This document shows positions 17,712 through 26,172 of a DNA stretch of 64,000 nucleotides, one piece after another; the first letter of the stretch is position 1, and each line of letters opens with the position of its first letter. Source of the DNA: Chlorobiota bacterium (GTDB lineage Bacteria > Bacteroidota > Ignavibacteria > OLB7); contig JAEUSP010000055.1 in NCBI GenBank assembly GCA_016788565.1, forward strand, positions 85,914 to 149,913. The letters run 5' to 3'. The notes under the pieces were generated by a model that saw only the letters and a program-made list of their open reading frames with translations, had not been told where the DNA came from and did not search any database. The translations under genes and the position numbers were made by a program.

Positions 17712-18680
17712 ATGACAGAAACCAATATACAAGAAAAGATAGATGCCATTCTTGCCGGAAATAAGCGGCAGATCACCCGTGCGTTGTCCGTTGCCGAGAA
17801 CGAAGGGGAGGGATGGGTGGAGTTGCTTTCCAAGCTCTATCCACAGTCAGGAACCAGCTACCGCATTGGGATCACCGGGCCGCCAGGAGCTGGGAAATCA
17901 ACGATTACTCAGCAGATGATCCGCCATTACCGCGCCGCCGGAAAACGGGTGGCCGTGATTGCCATTGATCCAACCTCCCCATTTACCGGCGGGGCAATCT
18001 TGGGCGACCGAATTCGGATGCAGTCGGAGACTCTAGACCCCGATGTTTTTATTCGCTCCATGGCTTCGCGCGGCAGTTTGGGCGGGCTGAGTGCCAAGGC
18101 CCAGGAGCTTGCCGACGTGCTGGCCGCAAGCGGTTACGACATCATCATCTTTGAAACCGTTGGCGTGGGGCAGTCGGAGCTTGACATCGCAAAGGCTGCC
18201 GACACCACCATCGTAGTCCTGGTTCCAGAATCGGGCGACTCGATCCAAGCGATGAAATCGGGATTGATGGAGATTGCCGACATTTTCATTATGAATAAAT
18301 CCGACCGTGACGGGGCCGACCAAGCCGTGGCCGCGCTGAAAACCATCCTCACGTTCAAGATCACTCACGATGCTGCGCAGTGGAACCCGCCGGTGATTAA
18401 AACTGTTGGGATGTCAGGGGAGGGAATTGCAAAAGTAGGGGAGGCGATTCGGGAGCATCGTGAGCATTCCGAGCGGCACGGAATGTTTTTGGAGAGGCGC
18501 AAAAAACGGGAGGAGGTGCGGATTATTGAGGAAGTGGAGCACCGCCTGCGCCAACGTTTCTGGACAACCGAGCGTCGGGATGACCTTCGTGCCCAGATTG
18601 AGCTTGTCACCGCATACTCACAATCGCCGATTGGCGCGGCAATGGCCATCATCGAAGGGGTTGGAATCGCGCAGCAGTAA
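17712..18680 (+). CDS. meaB: Methylmalonyl-CoA mutase-associated GTPase (MeaB/ArgK)
   Basis: 322 aa from the ATG at 17712 (an open frame upstream is antisense to the ligase). Walker A GITGPPGAGKST (residues ~53-64), the switch region ETVGVGQSELDIA and the guanine-specificity motif NKSD are all present, and the C-terminal dimerisation arm is complete. MeaB protects and reloads adenosylcobalamin-dependent acyl-CoA mutases. No mutase gene is visible in the window, so the client must be elsewhere. Confidence 0.92.
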   Translation: MTETNIQEKIDAILAGNKRQITRALSVAENEGEGWVELLSKLYPQSGTSYRIGITGPPGAGKSTITQQMIRHYRAAGKRVAVIAIDPTSPFTGGAILGDRIRMQSETLDPDVFIRSMASRGSLGGLSAKAQELADVLAASGYDIIIFETVGVGQSELDIAKAADTTIVVLVPESGDSIQAMKSGLMEIADIFIMNKSDRDGADQAVAALKTILTFKITHDAAQWNPPVIKTVGMSGEGIAKVGEAIREHREHSERHGMFLERRKKREEVRIIEEVEHRLRQRFWTTERRDDLRAQIELVTAYSQSPIGAAMAIIEGVGIAQQ

Positions 18681-18744
18681 GTGCCAATCCCGATTTCTCA
18701 ATCCGAACAGATCAAACACATTCACTTCAGCTAATTCCCACCGT

Positions 18745-19332
18745 ATGGAGATTGTCAACCAGCATATCGAGAAGGTCATCCGGCAGTATATCCGCCAACT
18801 TGTTGAAACCAACGCCGCCGCAAAAATCATCCACACGCTGCTGGATCAGGTTGGGGTTGGGCTGCGTCCTTCCATTGACCACCTCTCCATCCGCACGTTG
18901 GATGTGCAGGAGCGGGCGTTAGAGTTTGAAGCGCTGGGCTTCCGGTTCGATGTGAACTTGGGGGTGATCGAGCGAGATTCGTGGTGGGGTAAGGTCTATC
19001 GGAAGCCAGGTTTTCCGCCAATCTACATTGACCAAGCCTTCGCGGGTTCCCGTGGCACAGGCTCGCCGATCCCCGATTGGGTGAATCAGTTCACCGATGC
19101 CGGATTGCATCACATGGCCATTGTGGTGGAAGATATTGAGGTAGCTGCGGAGCGGTTCGCGTCGCACGGCATTTCTTTCGATGGTTCAATCTCTGGAATG
19201 CCTGGCGATCCCTTCCGGCAACTTTACTCGGCTCCCGAAATTGTGGATGGAACCCCACACACAGTGATTGAGCTTGTGGAGCGGAGGTGGGGTTACACCG
19301 GATTTGTTTCGCCATTGGCTGGGACGCTGTAA
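18745..19332 (+). CDS. VOC-superfamily metalloprotein, weakly DUF1338/HglS-like
   Basis: 195 aa from the ATG at 18745; the longer frame upstream lies inside meaB. Two VOC halves can be seen. Candidate metal ligands are H46 in SIDHLSIRT, H122/H123 in GLHHMAIVV and E176 in VIELVER. The H-x3-R spacing of IDHLSIR matches the metal His/substrate Arg pair I recall from 2-oxoadipate dioxygenase/decarboxylase (DUF1338, HglS), but this protein is less than half that length. It lies 64 bp after meaB and 39 bp before an FAD-linked oxidase. Substrate is unknown; other VOC dioxygenases or isomerases are possible. Confidence 0.65.
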   Translation: MEIVNQHIEKVIRQYIRQLVETNAAAKIIHTLLDQVGVGLRPSIDHLSIRTLDVQERALEFEALGFRFDVNLGVIERDSWWGKVYRKPGFPPIYIDQAFAGSRGTGSPIPDWVNQFTDAGLHHMAIVVEDIEVAAERFASHGISFDGSISGMPGDPFRQLYSAPEIVDGTPHTVIELVERRWGYTGFVSPLAGTL

Positions 19333-19371
19333 AACTCCATTTTCCGACTCATTTCCCGATTTCAGTACCGC

Positions 19372-20844
19372 ATGATCGTTAGCCGCGCTCCCGACTCAAT
19401 CCATCCATTTTTGCGGGATGCTTCCAACCTTGATGGCGGGGCGGCAGAAGCGGTGTGGTTGCCACAAACTGAGCAGGAGGTCATCCAAGTAATCACAACA
19501 GCGCGGCAGCAGGGGAAGCGGCTGACGATCTCCGGCGGAAGAACCGGACTTGTGGGGGGAGCGGTTCCAACCGGGGCGGAAAATGGATGGATACTCTCCA
19601 CCGAACGCATCCGCCCAGAGCCAGTGATTGACGTGGCCAACTTGAGCATCACCGTCGGTGCCGGAATCCGGTTGTTCGAATTGCGGGAAGCTGCGGCCAA
19701 ACAGAATCTTTTCTTGCCCCCCGATCCCACCGAGCCAACTTGCACCGTTGGCGGAATGGTGGCCACAAACGCATCGGGCGCGCACACCTTCCGGTATGGA
19801 GCAACCCGCCAGTGGGTGCAACAGCTTTGCGTGGTGCTTGCTTCCGGCCAGCGGCTGCGGTTGAACAGGGGGGAGGTGATTGCCAACGGCACAACCGCCG
19901 AACTGAGCACACTGGAAGGCTCCACCATCAGGCTCAAATTTTCCGACCTTCCCATTCCATCAATCAAAAATGCCAGCGGGTATTTTTTGAAATCTGGGAT
20001 GGACCTTGTTGATCTGTTTATCGGCATGGAAGGGACGCTGGGGGTGGTGACTTCGGTGACGTTTCGGCTGATCCCAATTCCCAACGCCCGGCTTGGTGGT
20101 GTGGTCTTTTTTCGGGAGTTACAGCCGTTGCTTCGGTGTGCTTCCGAAATCCGTTCCCGCTCGCGTAATCCCAACGCCCGGCTGAACTCCAACATCCTTG
20201 AGTTCGCCGATTGGAACGCCTTGCAGTTGGTTCGTGAGAAATTCCCAGCAATTCCCGATGATGCCTTTGGCGGGGGGATTTGGATTGAGCAAAATCTGGG
20301 GAGCGATGACGATGCCCAAATTTTGGAGGAATGGATGGAGCTATTCCAGCGGCACGAAGCGATGATGGAGGAAAGCTGGTTTGGCGAACACGAACAGGAG
20401 TTGGCGCGGATGCGGGAGCTACGCCACGCGATTCCGTCATCGGTCTATGAGTTCCTGACCGCCAACGGCCAAACAAAAATCGGCAGTGATATGGCCGTTC
20501 CCGAAAGCGGGTTTGAGGAGTTGTACAGCTTCTACCGCCAGCAGTTTGCCGATAGCGGGCTGGCAACCGTCACCTACGGCCATTTGGGCGATTGCCACCT
20601 TCATGCAAACATACTGCTTGACGGAAGCCACCAACTTCCGCAAGCCAAGTTGGTGTATGATTCCTTCGTGGCCAAAGCAATCGAGTTGGGCGGAACCGTT
20701 TCGGCTGAGCACGGAATTGGAAAGCTGAAACGGCGGTATCTGCGGCAGATGCTTGGAAGTCATGCAATCGAATCCATGCGGCAAGCCAAACAGACGCTAG
20801 ACCCCGATGAATTGCTTGGCGCGGGAACACTGTTTGAGTTTTGA
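19372..20844 (+). CDS. FAD-linked oxidase (D-lactate / D-2-hydroxyglutarate dehydrogenase family)
   Basis: 490 aa. N-terminal FAD_binding_4 (PCMH) domain: TISGGRTGLVGG, then PPDPTEPTCTVGGMVATNASGAHTFRYG, the flavin pyrophosphate loop. The C-terminal FAD-oxidase domain is seen at VTYGHLGDCHLHANIL and VSAEHGIGKLKRRYL, with the His-rich metal/substrate residues conserved. The family oxidises D-2-hydroxyacids such as D-lactate, glycolate or D-2-hydroxyglutarate. The neighbour VOC protein makes a hydroxyglutarate role worth testing, but the substrate cannot be read here. Confidence 0.88.
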   Translation: MIVSRAPDSIHPFLRDASNLDGGAAEAVWLPQTEQEVIQVITTARQQGKRLTISGGRTGLVGGAVPTGAENGWILSTERIRPEPVIDVANLSITVGAGIRLFELREAAAKQNLFLPPDPTEPTCTVGGMVATNASGAHTFRYGATRQWVQQLCVVLASGQRLRLNRGEVIANGTTAELSTLEGSTIRLKFSDLPIPSIKNASGYFLKSGMDLVDLFIGMEGTLGVVTSVTFRLIPIPNARLGGVVFFRELQPLLRCASEIRSRSRNPNARLNSNILEFADWNALQLVREKFPAIPDDAFGGGIWIEQNLGSDDDAQILEEWMELFQRHEAMMEESWFGEHEQELARMRELRHAIPSSVYEFLTANGQTKIGSDMAVPESGFEELYSFYRQQFADSGLATVTYGHLGDCHLHANILLDGSHQLPQAKLVYDSFVAKAIELGGTVSAEHGIGKLKRRYLRQMLGSHAIESMRQAKQTLDPDELLGAGTLFEF

Positions 20845-20884
20845 ATAGTGAGTTTGAACAGTTTGAACCTTGAATAACACAGTG

Positions 20885-21373
20885 ATGAGCAACATGAACA
20901 GCGGCAAAATCTACCAGATCAACATCTCTGGCGGCGGCGTGCCAAAGCTGCCAATTCTTGAAGGCGACGTAGCCGAGCTTGGGATTCGCGGCGATGCCCA
21001 CAATGATATGGTGCATCACGGCGGGCCAACCCGTGCAATTTGTTTGTACTCAATCGAGCAGATACGGGCGTTGCAGTCGGAAGGTCATCCCATACAGCCC
21101 GGTGATATTGGCGAGAACATCACAACCGATGGAATAGATATTTCCGGGTTAGGCGTTGGCGACCGTTTGCAACTTGGCCAGCAGGTGGTGATTGAGATAA
21201 CCGGTTTTGCCACGCCATGCAAGTATATCCAGTTTGCATTTGCGGAAGGGACAATCCAGCGGGTGTCGCAGAAAACGAATCCGGGTTGGAGCCGGCTGTA
21301 CGCAAGCGTGCTGCAGGAAGGAGTGATTCGGGTTGGCGATGCGGTGATGGTGGTCACAGCAGAAGTCACATAG
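20885..21373 (+). CDS. MOSC domain protein
   Basis: About 162 aa from the ATG at 20885 (a TTG 15 bases upstream is also in frame). The MOSC core is visible: GDVAELGIRGDAHNDMVHHGGPTRAICLYS, GDIGENITTDGIDISGLGVGDRLQLG and the invariant cysteine in ITGFATPCKYIQ. MOSC proteins bind the molybdenum cofactor or act in sulfur transfer and N-hydroxylated base reduction. Nothing nearby points to a specific partner. It ends the meaB-VOC-FAD oxidase series. Confidence 0.87.
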   Translation: MSNMNSGKIYQINISGGGVPKLPILEGDVAELGIRGDAHNDMVHHGGPTRAICLYSIEQIRALQSEGHPIQPGDIGENITTDGIDISGLGVGDRLQLGQQVVIEITGFATPCKYIQFAFAEGTIQRVSQKTNPGWSRLYASVLQEGVIRVGDAVMVVTAEVT

Positions 21374-21455
21374 ATGAGATTAACAACAGGAGCAGATCGG
21401 CAGATAGGGAAGAGTTATCGGGGAGTTCAACAAACATTAGGTGACATAATATCCA

Positions 21456-22061
21456 TTATAGTGCATAATCTTTTTCCATGAAGGATAGCTCTTTTCGCAG
21501 CGTCATCATCCCTGTCCTGATCCTGGTTTTGATGGTTCCCAACGGAATCGCCAGCGTTTCGGCCAACTCCTGGTGGGTGTATCCTTCCAGAAACGCCTTC
21601 TCAATCAAACTCCGTTGCTCAATCGGCAACTTCTTCAATGCCCGAAACAGGTATGTGCTGTTGTCCTGCTGCAACACTGCTCCCCATGTGCTGTTCTCGC
21701 TGTGGCCAATTGCTGCGCCCGGCTCATCCTGGTCGTCCAACGAAAACGCTTCCTGCTTCTTCTGCTGGTATCGCTTGGAACGGATCAGGTCAATCGCCTT
21801 GTTTTGGGTCATCCGTAGCAACCACGTTTTGGGCGATCCAAGCTCGGCGTTGTAGGTCGGTGCTTTCTTCCAAATCTGCATGAACACCTCCTGCAGAATG
21901 TCTTCGGCCTCTTGGTCATCTTTCACAATGCCCAGGGTCAGCATGTACAACTGACGGTTGTAGCGGTCGTACAGCTCGGCAATCGCTTTCATGTTTTTCA
22001 GGACAATCTGCTGAAGCAACTCGGCATCACTTAATGGCTTGCAGGTATCAGCATTGTTCAT
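21456..22061 (-). CDS. RNA polymerase ECF-type sigma factor (copy A)
   Basis: 201 aa from the ATG at 22061; the upstream extension has no sigma-like sequence. Region 2 reads AIAELYDRYNRQLYMLTLGIVKDDQEAEDILQEVFMQIWKKA; region 4 reads KKLPIEQRSLIEKAFLEGYTHQELAETLAIPLGTIKTRIRTGM. No anti-sigma gene is adjacent. It lies 83 bp downstream of a SnoaL-like gene on the same strand and could be co-transcribed with it. Confidence 0.92.
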   Translation of the reverse strand: MNNADTCKPLSDAELLQQIVLKNMKAIAELYDRYNRQLYMLTLGIVKDDQEAEDILQEVFMQIWKKAPTYNAELGSPKTWLLRMTQNKAIDLIRSKRYQQKKQEAFSLDDQDEPGAAIGHSENSTWGAVLQQDNSTYLFRALKKLPIEQRSLIEKAFLEGYTHQELAETLAIPLGTIKTRIRTGMMTLRKELSFMEKDYAL

Positions 22062-22143
22062 GGTTGCGGAAATCGTTGGTGAAGTTGATTCTGTGAGCGT
22101 ATCTCTCCTTGCCGCGTCTCCTTGTTGCCGTCTCTTTTGTGAA

Positions 22144-22557
22144 TTACTCCTGCAAATCGGGCAGCAATCCGATCTCTCGAAGCAACCCTGCAACGTCCCA
22201 AACTCGTGTTCCTTTCCAAATTTTGCCGTTTTTCATCGCCAGCAACGATACCCCGTGGACGCTGATCTTTTTATTAGAAGCTGGGATTCGCATGAAGCTG
22301 CCTCGATGAGTTCCGGTTGCTATCCAATGCAGCACCACACGGTTATCGCACACAACCTCGTCGGCTGCGGTGATGACGATATCGGGGAATGCTCGAAAAA
22401 AACGGAGATATGCCTTCCGGATTCCCTGCAAACCCAGCACTTTCTCGGCAAGCCCAACATCCCCCCCTTCGTAATCGGAATCGTGAAGCTCCATGATCCG
22501 ATCAATATCGTGGCTGTTCCAAGCATCTATGATCTGTTGAACAATTTCTGAGGCCAT
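22144..22557 (-). CDS. SnoaL-like (NTF2-fold) protein
   Basis: 137 aa from ATG 22557 (MASEIVQQIIDAWNSHDIDRI). The pattern IIDAWNSHDIDRIMELHDSDYEG, then FFRAFPDIVITAADEVVCDNRVVLHWIATGTHRG, is the SnoaL-like polyketide-cyclase/ester-hydrolase family with a cone-shaped NTF2 fold. Such proteins have very diverse ligands, and no polyketide genes are nearby. It sits between a terminator hairpin after the large NTPase and the ECF sigma gene. Confidence 0.8.
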   Translation of the reverse strand: MASEIVQQIIDAWNSHDIDRIMELHDSDYEGGDVGLAEKVLGLQGIRKAYLRFFRAFPDIVITAADEVVCDNRVVLHWIATGTHRGSFMRIPASNKKISVHGVSLLAMKNGKIWKGTRVWDVAGLLREIGLLPDLQE

Positions 22558-22577
22558 CGCAGTATCGGCGGTTGTTG

Positions 22578-22620
22578 TGAAAAACAAAGCGGTTGCCAGA
22601 TCATATTCTCTGACAACCGC
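22578..22620 (-). terminator. Rho-independent terminator of the large NTPase gene
   Basis: Read on the minus strand, gcggttgtcagag and ctggcaaccgc pair (about 11 of 13 positions) around a short AT-rich loop, followed directly by tttgttttt. It lies 60 bp past the NTPase stop and 20 bp before the SnoaL start, so the two genes are probably separate transcription units. Confidence 0.7.
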
Positions 22621-22682
22621 AACTTACCTCCGGCGATTGCTCACCGTCCAGACCATTCACTGCTCATTGTTTGCTCATTTCT

Positions 22683-24782
22683 TCATTTTCCTCCCGAAAG
22701 TTCACGCTGCCACAATATCTCCCGAATCCTATCCAGCCCCGATTTCAAATGCCGCCGGTAGGTGCTGAACGGAAGGTCTAATAGCTCCGCTGCGCGTTCC
22801 TGCGAGCTTGCCGGGTTCAGATAGGTCCGATAGACGGCTCGGTAAAATTTTTCCTCCTTTGGGTTGGCTTTAAGTTGCTCGGCAGTCGCCTGAATTATCT
22901 GCTGCAATACTTTAACTGCGGGCGTGGTGTTTGTTAAACGTTCGTTTTCTAGCACTATTCGCGAGCGGAGCAATGGGTTTTCGGTCACGCGGTCGGGTGA
23001 GGTGAAGTGCTTGATTGCCGACAGCAGAGCATCATCGAAAGCGTCTTTGCTGAGCACAATGATTTGCGGCATCACAGGCATCGGTTCGCCCCGGCCCGCT
23101 ACGTTGGCTCCGGCAGTTTCCCGTTCGGCCAGAATTGCCAGCCATTGCACTGGCGGAACGCTGCGCCAGTCGTGGCCATAGACACCAAAGCTCTGCTCGC
23201 CAACGGTAAAATCAGCCTGCGGTAAGCGGTGCAGATCAATGTAGGAAAACCCTTGTGTCCAGAAATCTGGATTAGCGCAGGGGAAAAAAGTGAATGCCAA
23301 GTTCGCCGTGATGAGATAGTACCGCCCAACATTGATGAATGCCGAGCTTTGCACCGGGGAAATATCTTGGTAACTCTCTGCCGACATCCAGTAGCGGAAC
23401 AGCGTGGCGCGTTCGCCCGGGCGCAGCGGCGCATATTGCTGAAGGTAGCTCCAGCAGGCAGCGGTTGCGGGGTCCTGCTGGCAATCTTCCTGGCTGCATT
23501 GCTCCAATGCCAGCATCATCAAAAAGCCAACTGGTGTTCCCTGCGGGGTTCGCAGCACCAGCACGTTTTCCGGTTGGCGTTGGAACCAAAATGCGGCAAG
23601 TTCTGCAGAGTGCTCCCCTTCATGGCGTTGCACCATTTGGCGCAACAGTGGGAAATCGGTGTTGCGTGGAGAATCAGCAAGCGCGTTCCCCACCCCCTGC
23701 CACATGAACATCTGGCGCATCACGGGATTGTCGCGGTGCAGGTAGGCGTAGTCGAACATCACCCGTTGTTGGTCGTGGCTTTGTGCGCGATGCAGCCGGG
23801 CAGCGTAATACTTCCGGGCACGGCGGTGAAGCTCGATATACCAATCGGGGTTGCGCCAGCGGACATCGGCCACTAACGCTTCCCGCGTGAGGTCGTGCGG
23901 AAACAGTCCATCCACCGCCGACTCCACAAAAGAAAGGGAACGGAGCCACCGGAACAATTCTGGCGCGCCGGAAAGCCCAACCATTTCTTCTAACAATGCC
24001 TCGGTGGTGACACGCACCAGTGCGCAGGCTTCCAATGCTGCTCGATGCGCAGGCCCAGGAACACGTTGCAGAAATCGCTCCAGCAGCATCTTCACAATGT
24101 CGGGCTGTAGTTCGGGGGTGAAATGGATATCGCCGTGATACGCAAACAGGTCGGCCACCAACGACAAAGCAAGCGGGTGGCCGTGGGTGAACTCCAACAC
24201 CGCCCGTTGCTGGTCGGTGGGGATATTCCGTCTGGTTAGATACTCACGGCTCTCCTCGGTCTGCAAATTCCGCAGCGGAAGAATCCGCACAAGTTCCTGC
24301 CACCCTGGGTCGGTTTTCCACTCGTTTGGCGGGTGGTTTCTTCCGGCAAGCACCACCAGCACGTTTGCCGGAAGCTGCGGGATGAACTCCTCACGAATCC
24401 ATTCTTCCAACGTTTCCAGTGATTCGTAAGTATCAATGCAAAGGATAAATCGGGTGTGAAGCTCGGCCAGATACTCCACAGGAGAAGCGTCCAGCGGAAG
24501 GGAGAGCAGTGAGCGCAAGGCATTGTTGAACGCAACCGGTGTTGGCTCGATGTGGCGTGCATCAATGCTGCCAGCCTGAATTTCCGGCTCGGTGGTAGCG
24601 ATGGTGATGAATTGGGCAATCAACGATGACTTCCCCACCCCCCCAGGCCCAACGATATACAGGACATGGAAGGGGAGCCGCTTGGCAGCGATTGCCGAAC
24701 GGAACATCGAAACCTCACTCTGCCGGCCAACAAAATGTTTACGCCGCCCGGCGGCAAGGCGGTCTGCGATTCGGGAAGTCAT
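22683..24782 (-). CDS. Large P-loop NTPase with C-terminal sigma-4-like HTH
   Basis: 699 aa. N-terminal FVGRQSEVSMFRSAI and Walker A GPGGVGKSSL (residues ~44-53), Walker B-like FILCIDTYESLE and VLVVLAGRNHPP, and the GHPLALSLVADL element characterise an AAA_16/STAND-type ATPase. The central ~350 residues have no recognised domain. The C-terminal ~60 residues (FYRAVYRTYLNPASSQERAAELLDLPFSTYRRHLKSGL) read as a sigma-region-4-like helix-turn-helix. A signal-responsive transcriptional regulator is the likeliest role, but the ligand and target are unknown. Confidence 0.75.
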   Translation of the reverse strand: MTSRIADRLAAGRRKHFVGRQSEVSMFRSAIAAKRLPFHVLYIVGPGGVGKSSLIAQFITIATTEPEIQAGSIDARHIEPTPVAFNNALRSLLSLPLDASPVEYLAELHTRFILCIDTYESLETLEEWIREEFIPQLPANVLVVLAGRNHPPNEWKTDPGWQELVRILPLRNLQTEESREYLTRRNIPTDQQRAVLEFTHGHPLALSLVADLFAYHGDIHFTPELQPDIVKMLLERFLQRVPGPAHRAALEACALVRVTTEALLEEMVGLSGAPELFRWLRSLSFVESAVDGLFPHDLTREALVADVRWRNPDWYIELHRRARKYYAARLHRAQSHDQQRVMFDYAYLHRDNPVMRQMFMWQGVGNALADSPRNTDFPLLRQMVQRHEGEHSAELAAFWFQRQPENVLVLRTPQGTPVGFLMMLALEQCSQEDCQQDPATAACWSYLQQYAPLRPGERATLFRYWMSAESYQDISPVQSSAFINVGRYYLITANLAFTFFPCANPDFWTQGFSYIDLHRLPQADFTVGEQSFGVYGHDWRSVPPVQWLAILAERETAGANVAGRGEPMPVMPQIIVLSKDAFDDALLSAIKHFTSPDRVTENPLLRSRIVLENERLTNTTPAVKVLQQIIQATAEQLKANPKEEKFYRAVYRTYLNPASSQERAAELLDLPFSTYRRHLKSGLDRIREILWQRELSGGK

Positions 24783-25041
24783 GGGCGCGCTGTTGCAGGA
24801 AATCTGCAGGAAATCGGAACAGCGCCAAAGATAGGCCGCGAAACGGAAATTTGGTGTACGATGCCGAAAGATTACATGGGGAATTTACCGGACAGATGGA
24901 GTATTTAGCAGGAGAGCATCCGAACGCTTGCCCCAAAATGGAGTTCGCAAACGGCGCAACTCTACCTCTCTTTCTCCCCTCTGTGTTCTCTGTGTCTCTG
25001 TGGTTCTTTCTCTTCTTTCTGAAGCACCGAACAATTCAGCA
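24783..25041. repeat. Intergenic region with a dispersed 'cacagag' repeat
   Basis: No gene seen. Bases 24974-25006 hold a pyrimidine-rich tract whose complement reads as the dispersed ccacagagacacagag type, also present at 48947-48979, 49011-49034 and 56589-56620. Confidence 0.7.
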
Positions 25042-25608
25042 TCACCCAATCCCCCAAATTCTGGCAACCACCAGCACACCGCCAACCGCCGCAATCATCC
25101 GCGAAATTTCTGGAACAAGTTTCTCGCGAACCCCTTGTTTATCGGCCAGCCACAGCAGCGGCAGCGCGGCCAGCACAACAATAATCTGCCCAACCTCAAT
25201 CCCGATATTGAACCCAATCAGTGCTGGCCAGATACTCCCTTGCTCCACCGCCCCTTTCAGCAAGCCAACAAGGTGGCCAGAAAAACCAGCCCCGTGAATC
25301 AGCCCAAACAGCCCAGCCACAATCCACCGGTGCGAATTCTCGCCGCTGCCACGGACGGTGTTTTCAATGCCAACGTACACAATCGAGGCAGCAATCAAAG
25401 TTTCGGTGATGATGGGTGGGATTGATAGCACCTCAAGCGCGCTAAGCACCAATGTGGTGGAGTGAGCAACCGTGAACGCGCTAACCACCATCAGCAGGCT
25501 TCGCCACGAGCGCGCCACAAGGATTAACCCAAGCAGGAACAGAAGGTGATCGTAGCCTTCAAGGATGTGGTGTAATCCAATGTTGAAGAATGCCCCGAAG
25601 TCGCCCAT
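25042..25608 (-). CDS. HupE/UreJ family membrane protein
   Basis: 188 aa with about six hydrophobic segments. The signature FNIGLHHILEGYDHLLFLLGL at residues 8-28 and FGLIHGAGFSG in the middle belong to the HupE/UreJ_2 family, which has been linked to metal (nickel/cobalt) transport or hydrogenase/urease maturation. No hydrogenase or urease is nearby. It ends the DUF4331-TPR-DUF6702-HupE series, in which the family is usually found without a nickel enzyme. Confidence 0.87.
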   Translation of the reverse strand: MGDFGAFFNIGLHHILEGYDHLLFLLGLILVARSWRSLLMVVSAFTVAHSTTLVLSALEVLSIPPIITETLIAASIVYVGIENTVRGSGENSHRWIVAGLFGLIHGAGFSGHLVGLLKGAVEQGSIWPALIGFNIGIEVGQIIVVLAALPLLWLADKQGVREKLVPEISRMIAAVGGVLVVARIWGIG

Positions 25609-25637
25609 GATGGAGATAGTGGTTTAGGGTATGCTGG

Positions 25638-26141
25638 TTATCGCGGAAGCTCCAGTTGCAGCGAAGGCTGCGAAGCCGATAACGTTCCGCTGGTTTCTAC
25701 AAGCCCGGTAAGGTTGGTGATGTTCAACTGGTCGCTGTGCAGGTCGGTGAGGGAGGAGTGAGTAAGCCGCAGCGATTGGCGGCTGTGGTTGAAATAGAAC
25801 TTGAAGGTGAACCAGATTGTGGACTCATCTTGGCCATACCGGTCCACAATCAATGGAACGAACCTCCCCCCTTCTTGTAGCTGCAAGTGCTGGTTCAGGT
25901 AGGAGTAAAAATCAATGGCCTTCTGTTGATGCTCTTCTTGATGTTGGCGTAAGGCTGCAAAAAAATCATCCTTGTAGTAGGTCACTTTTCCGCTGACAAC
26001 GGTTGGCAACACCACCGCACGGCAATATCCAATGTGGATGTCGTGGCGGGCGGCTTCCAGACGGCTGACGGCTGCAATCACCAGCGCAGCAATCAACGCC
26101 AGCCGAAGTTGGTGGCAATGATGGAACAGGTTGAAGTTCAT
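25638..26141 (-). CDS. DUF6702-like secreted protein
   Basis: 167 aa from ATG 26141, with a signal-anchor-like stretch (LRLALIAALVIAAVSRLEA). The mature part begins HDIHIGYCRAVVLP and shows a DUF6702-type layout: IDFYSYLNQHLQLQ, an all-beta middle, and SSLTDLHSDQLNITNL, close to the TDL-x-x-QxN motif recalled for that family. It lies 29 bp before HupE and 31 bp after the TPR lipoprotein. Family assignment is from memory of weak motifs. Function unknown. Confidence 0.6.
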   Translation of the reverse strand: MNFNLFHHCHQLRLALIAALVIAAVSRLEAARHDIHIGYCRAVVLPTVVSGKVTYYKDDFFAALRQHQEEHQQKAIDFYSYLNQHLQLQEGGRFVPLIVDRYGQDESTIWFTFKFYFNHSRQSLRLTHSSLTDLHSDQLNITNLTGLVETSGTLSASQPSLQLELPR

Positions 26142-26172
26142 GCCAACAGAGGAAGGATTGAACGAGCAAGAT

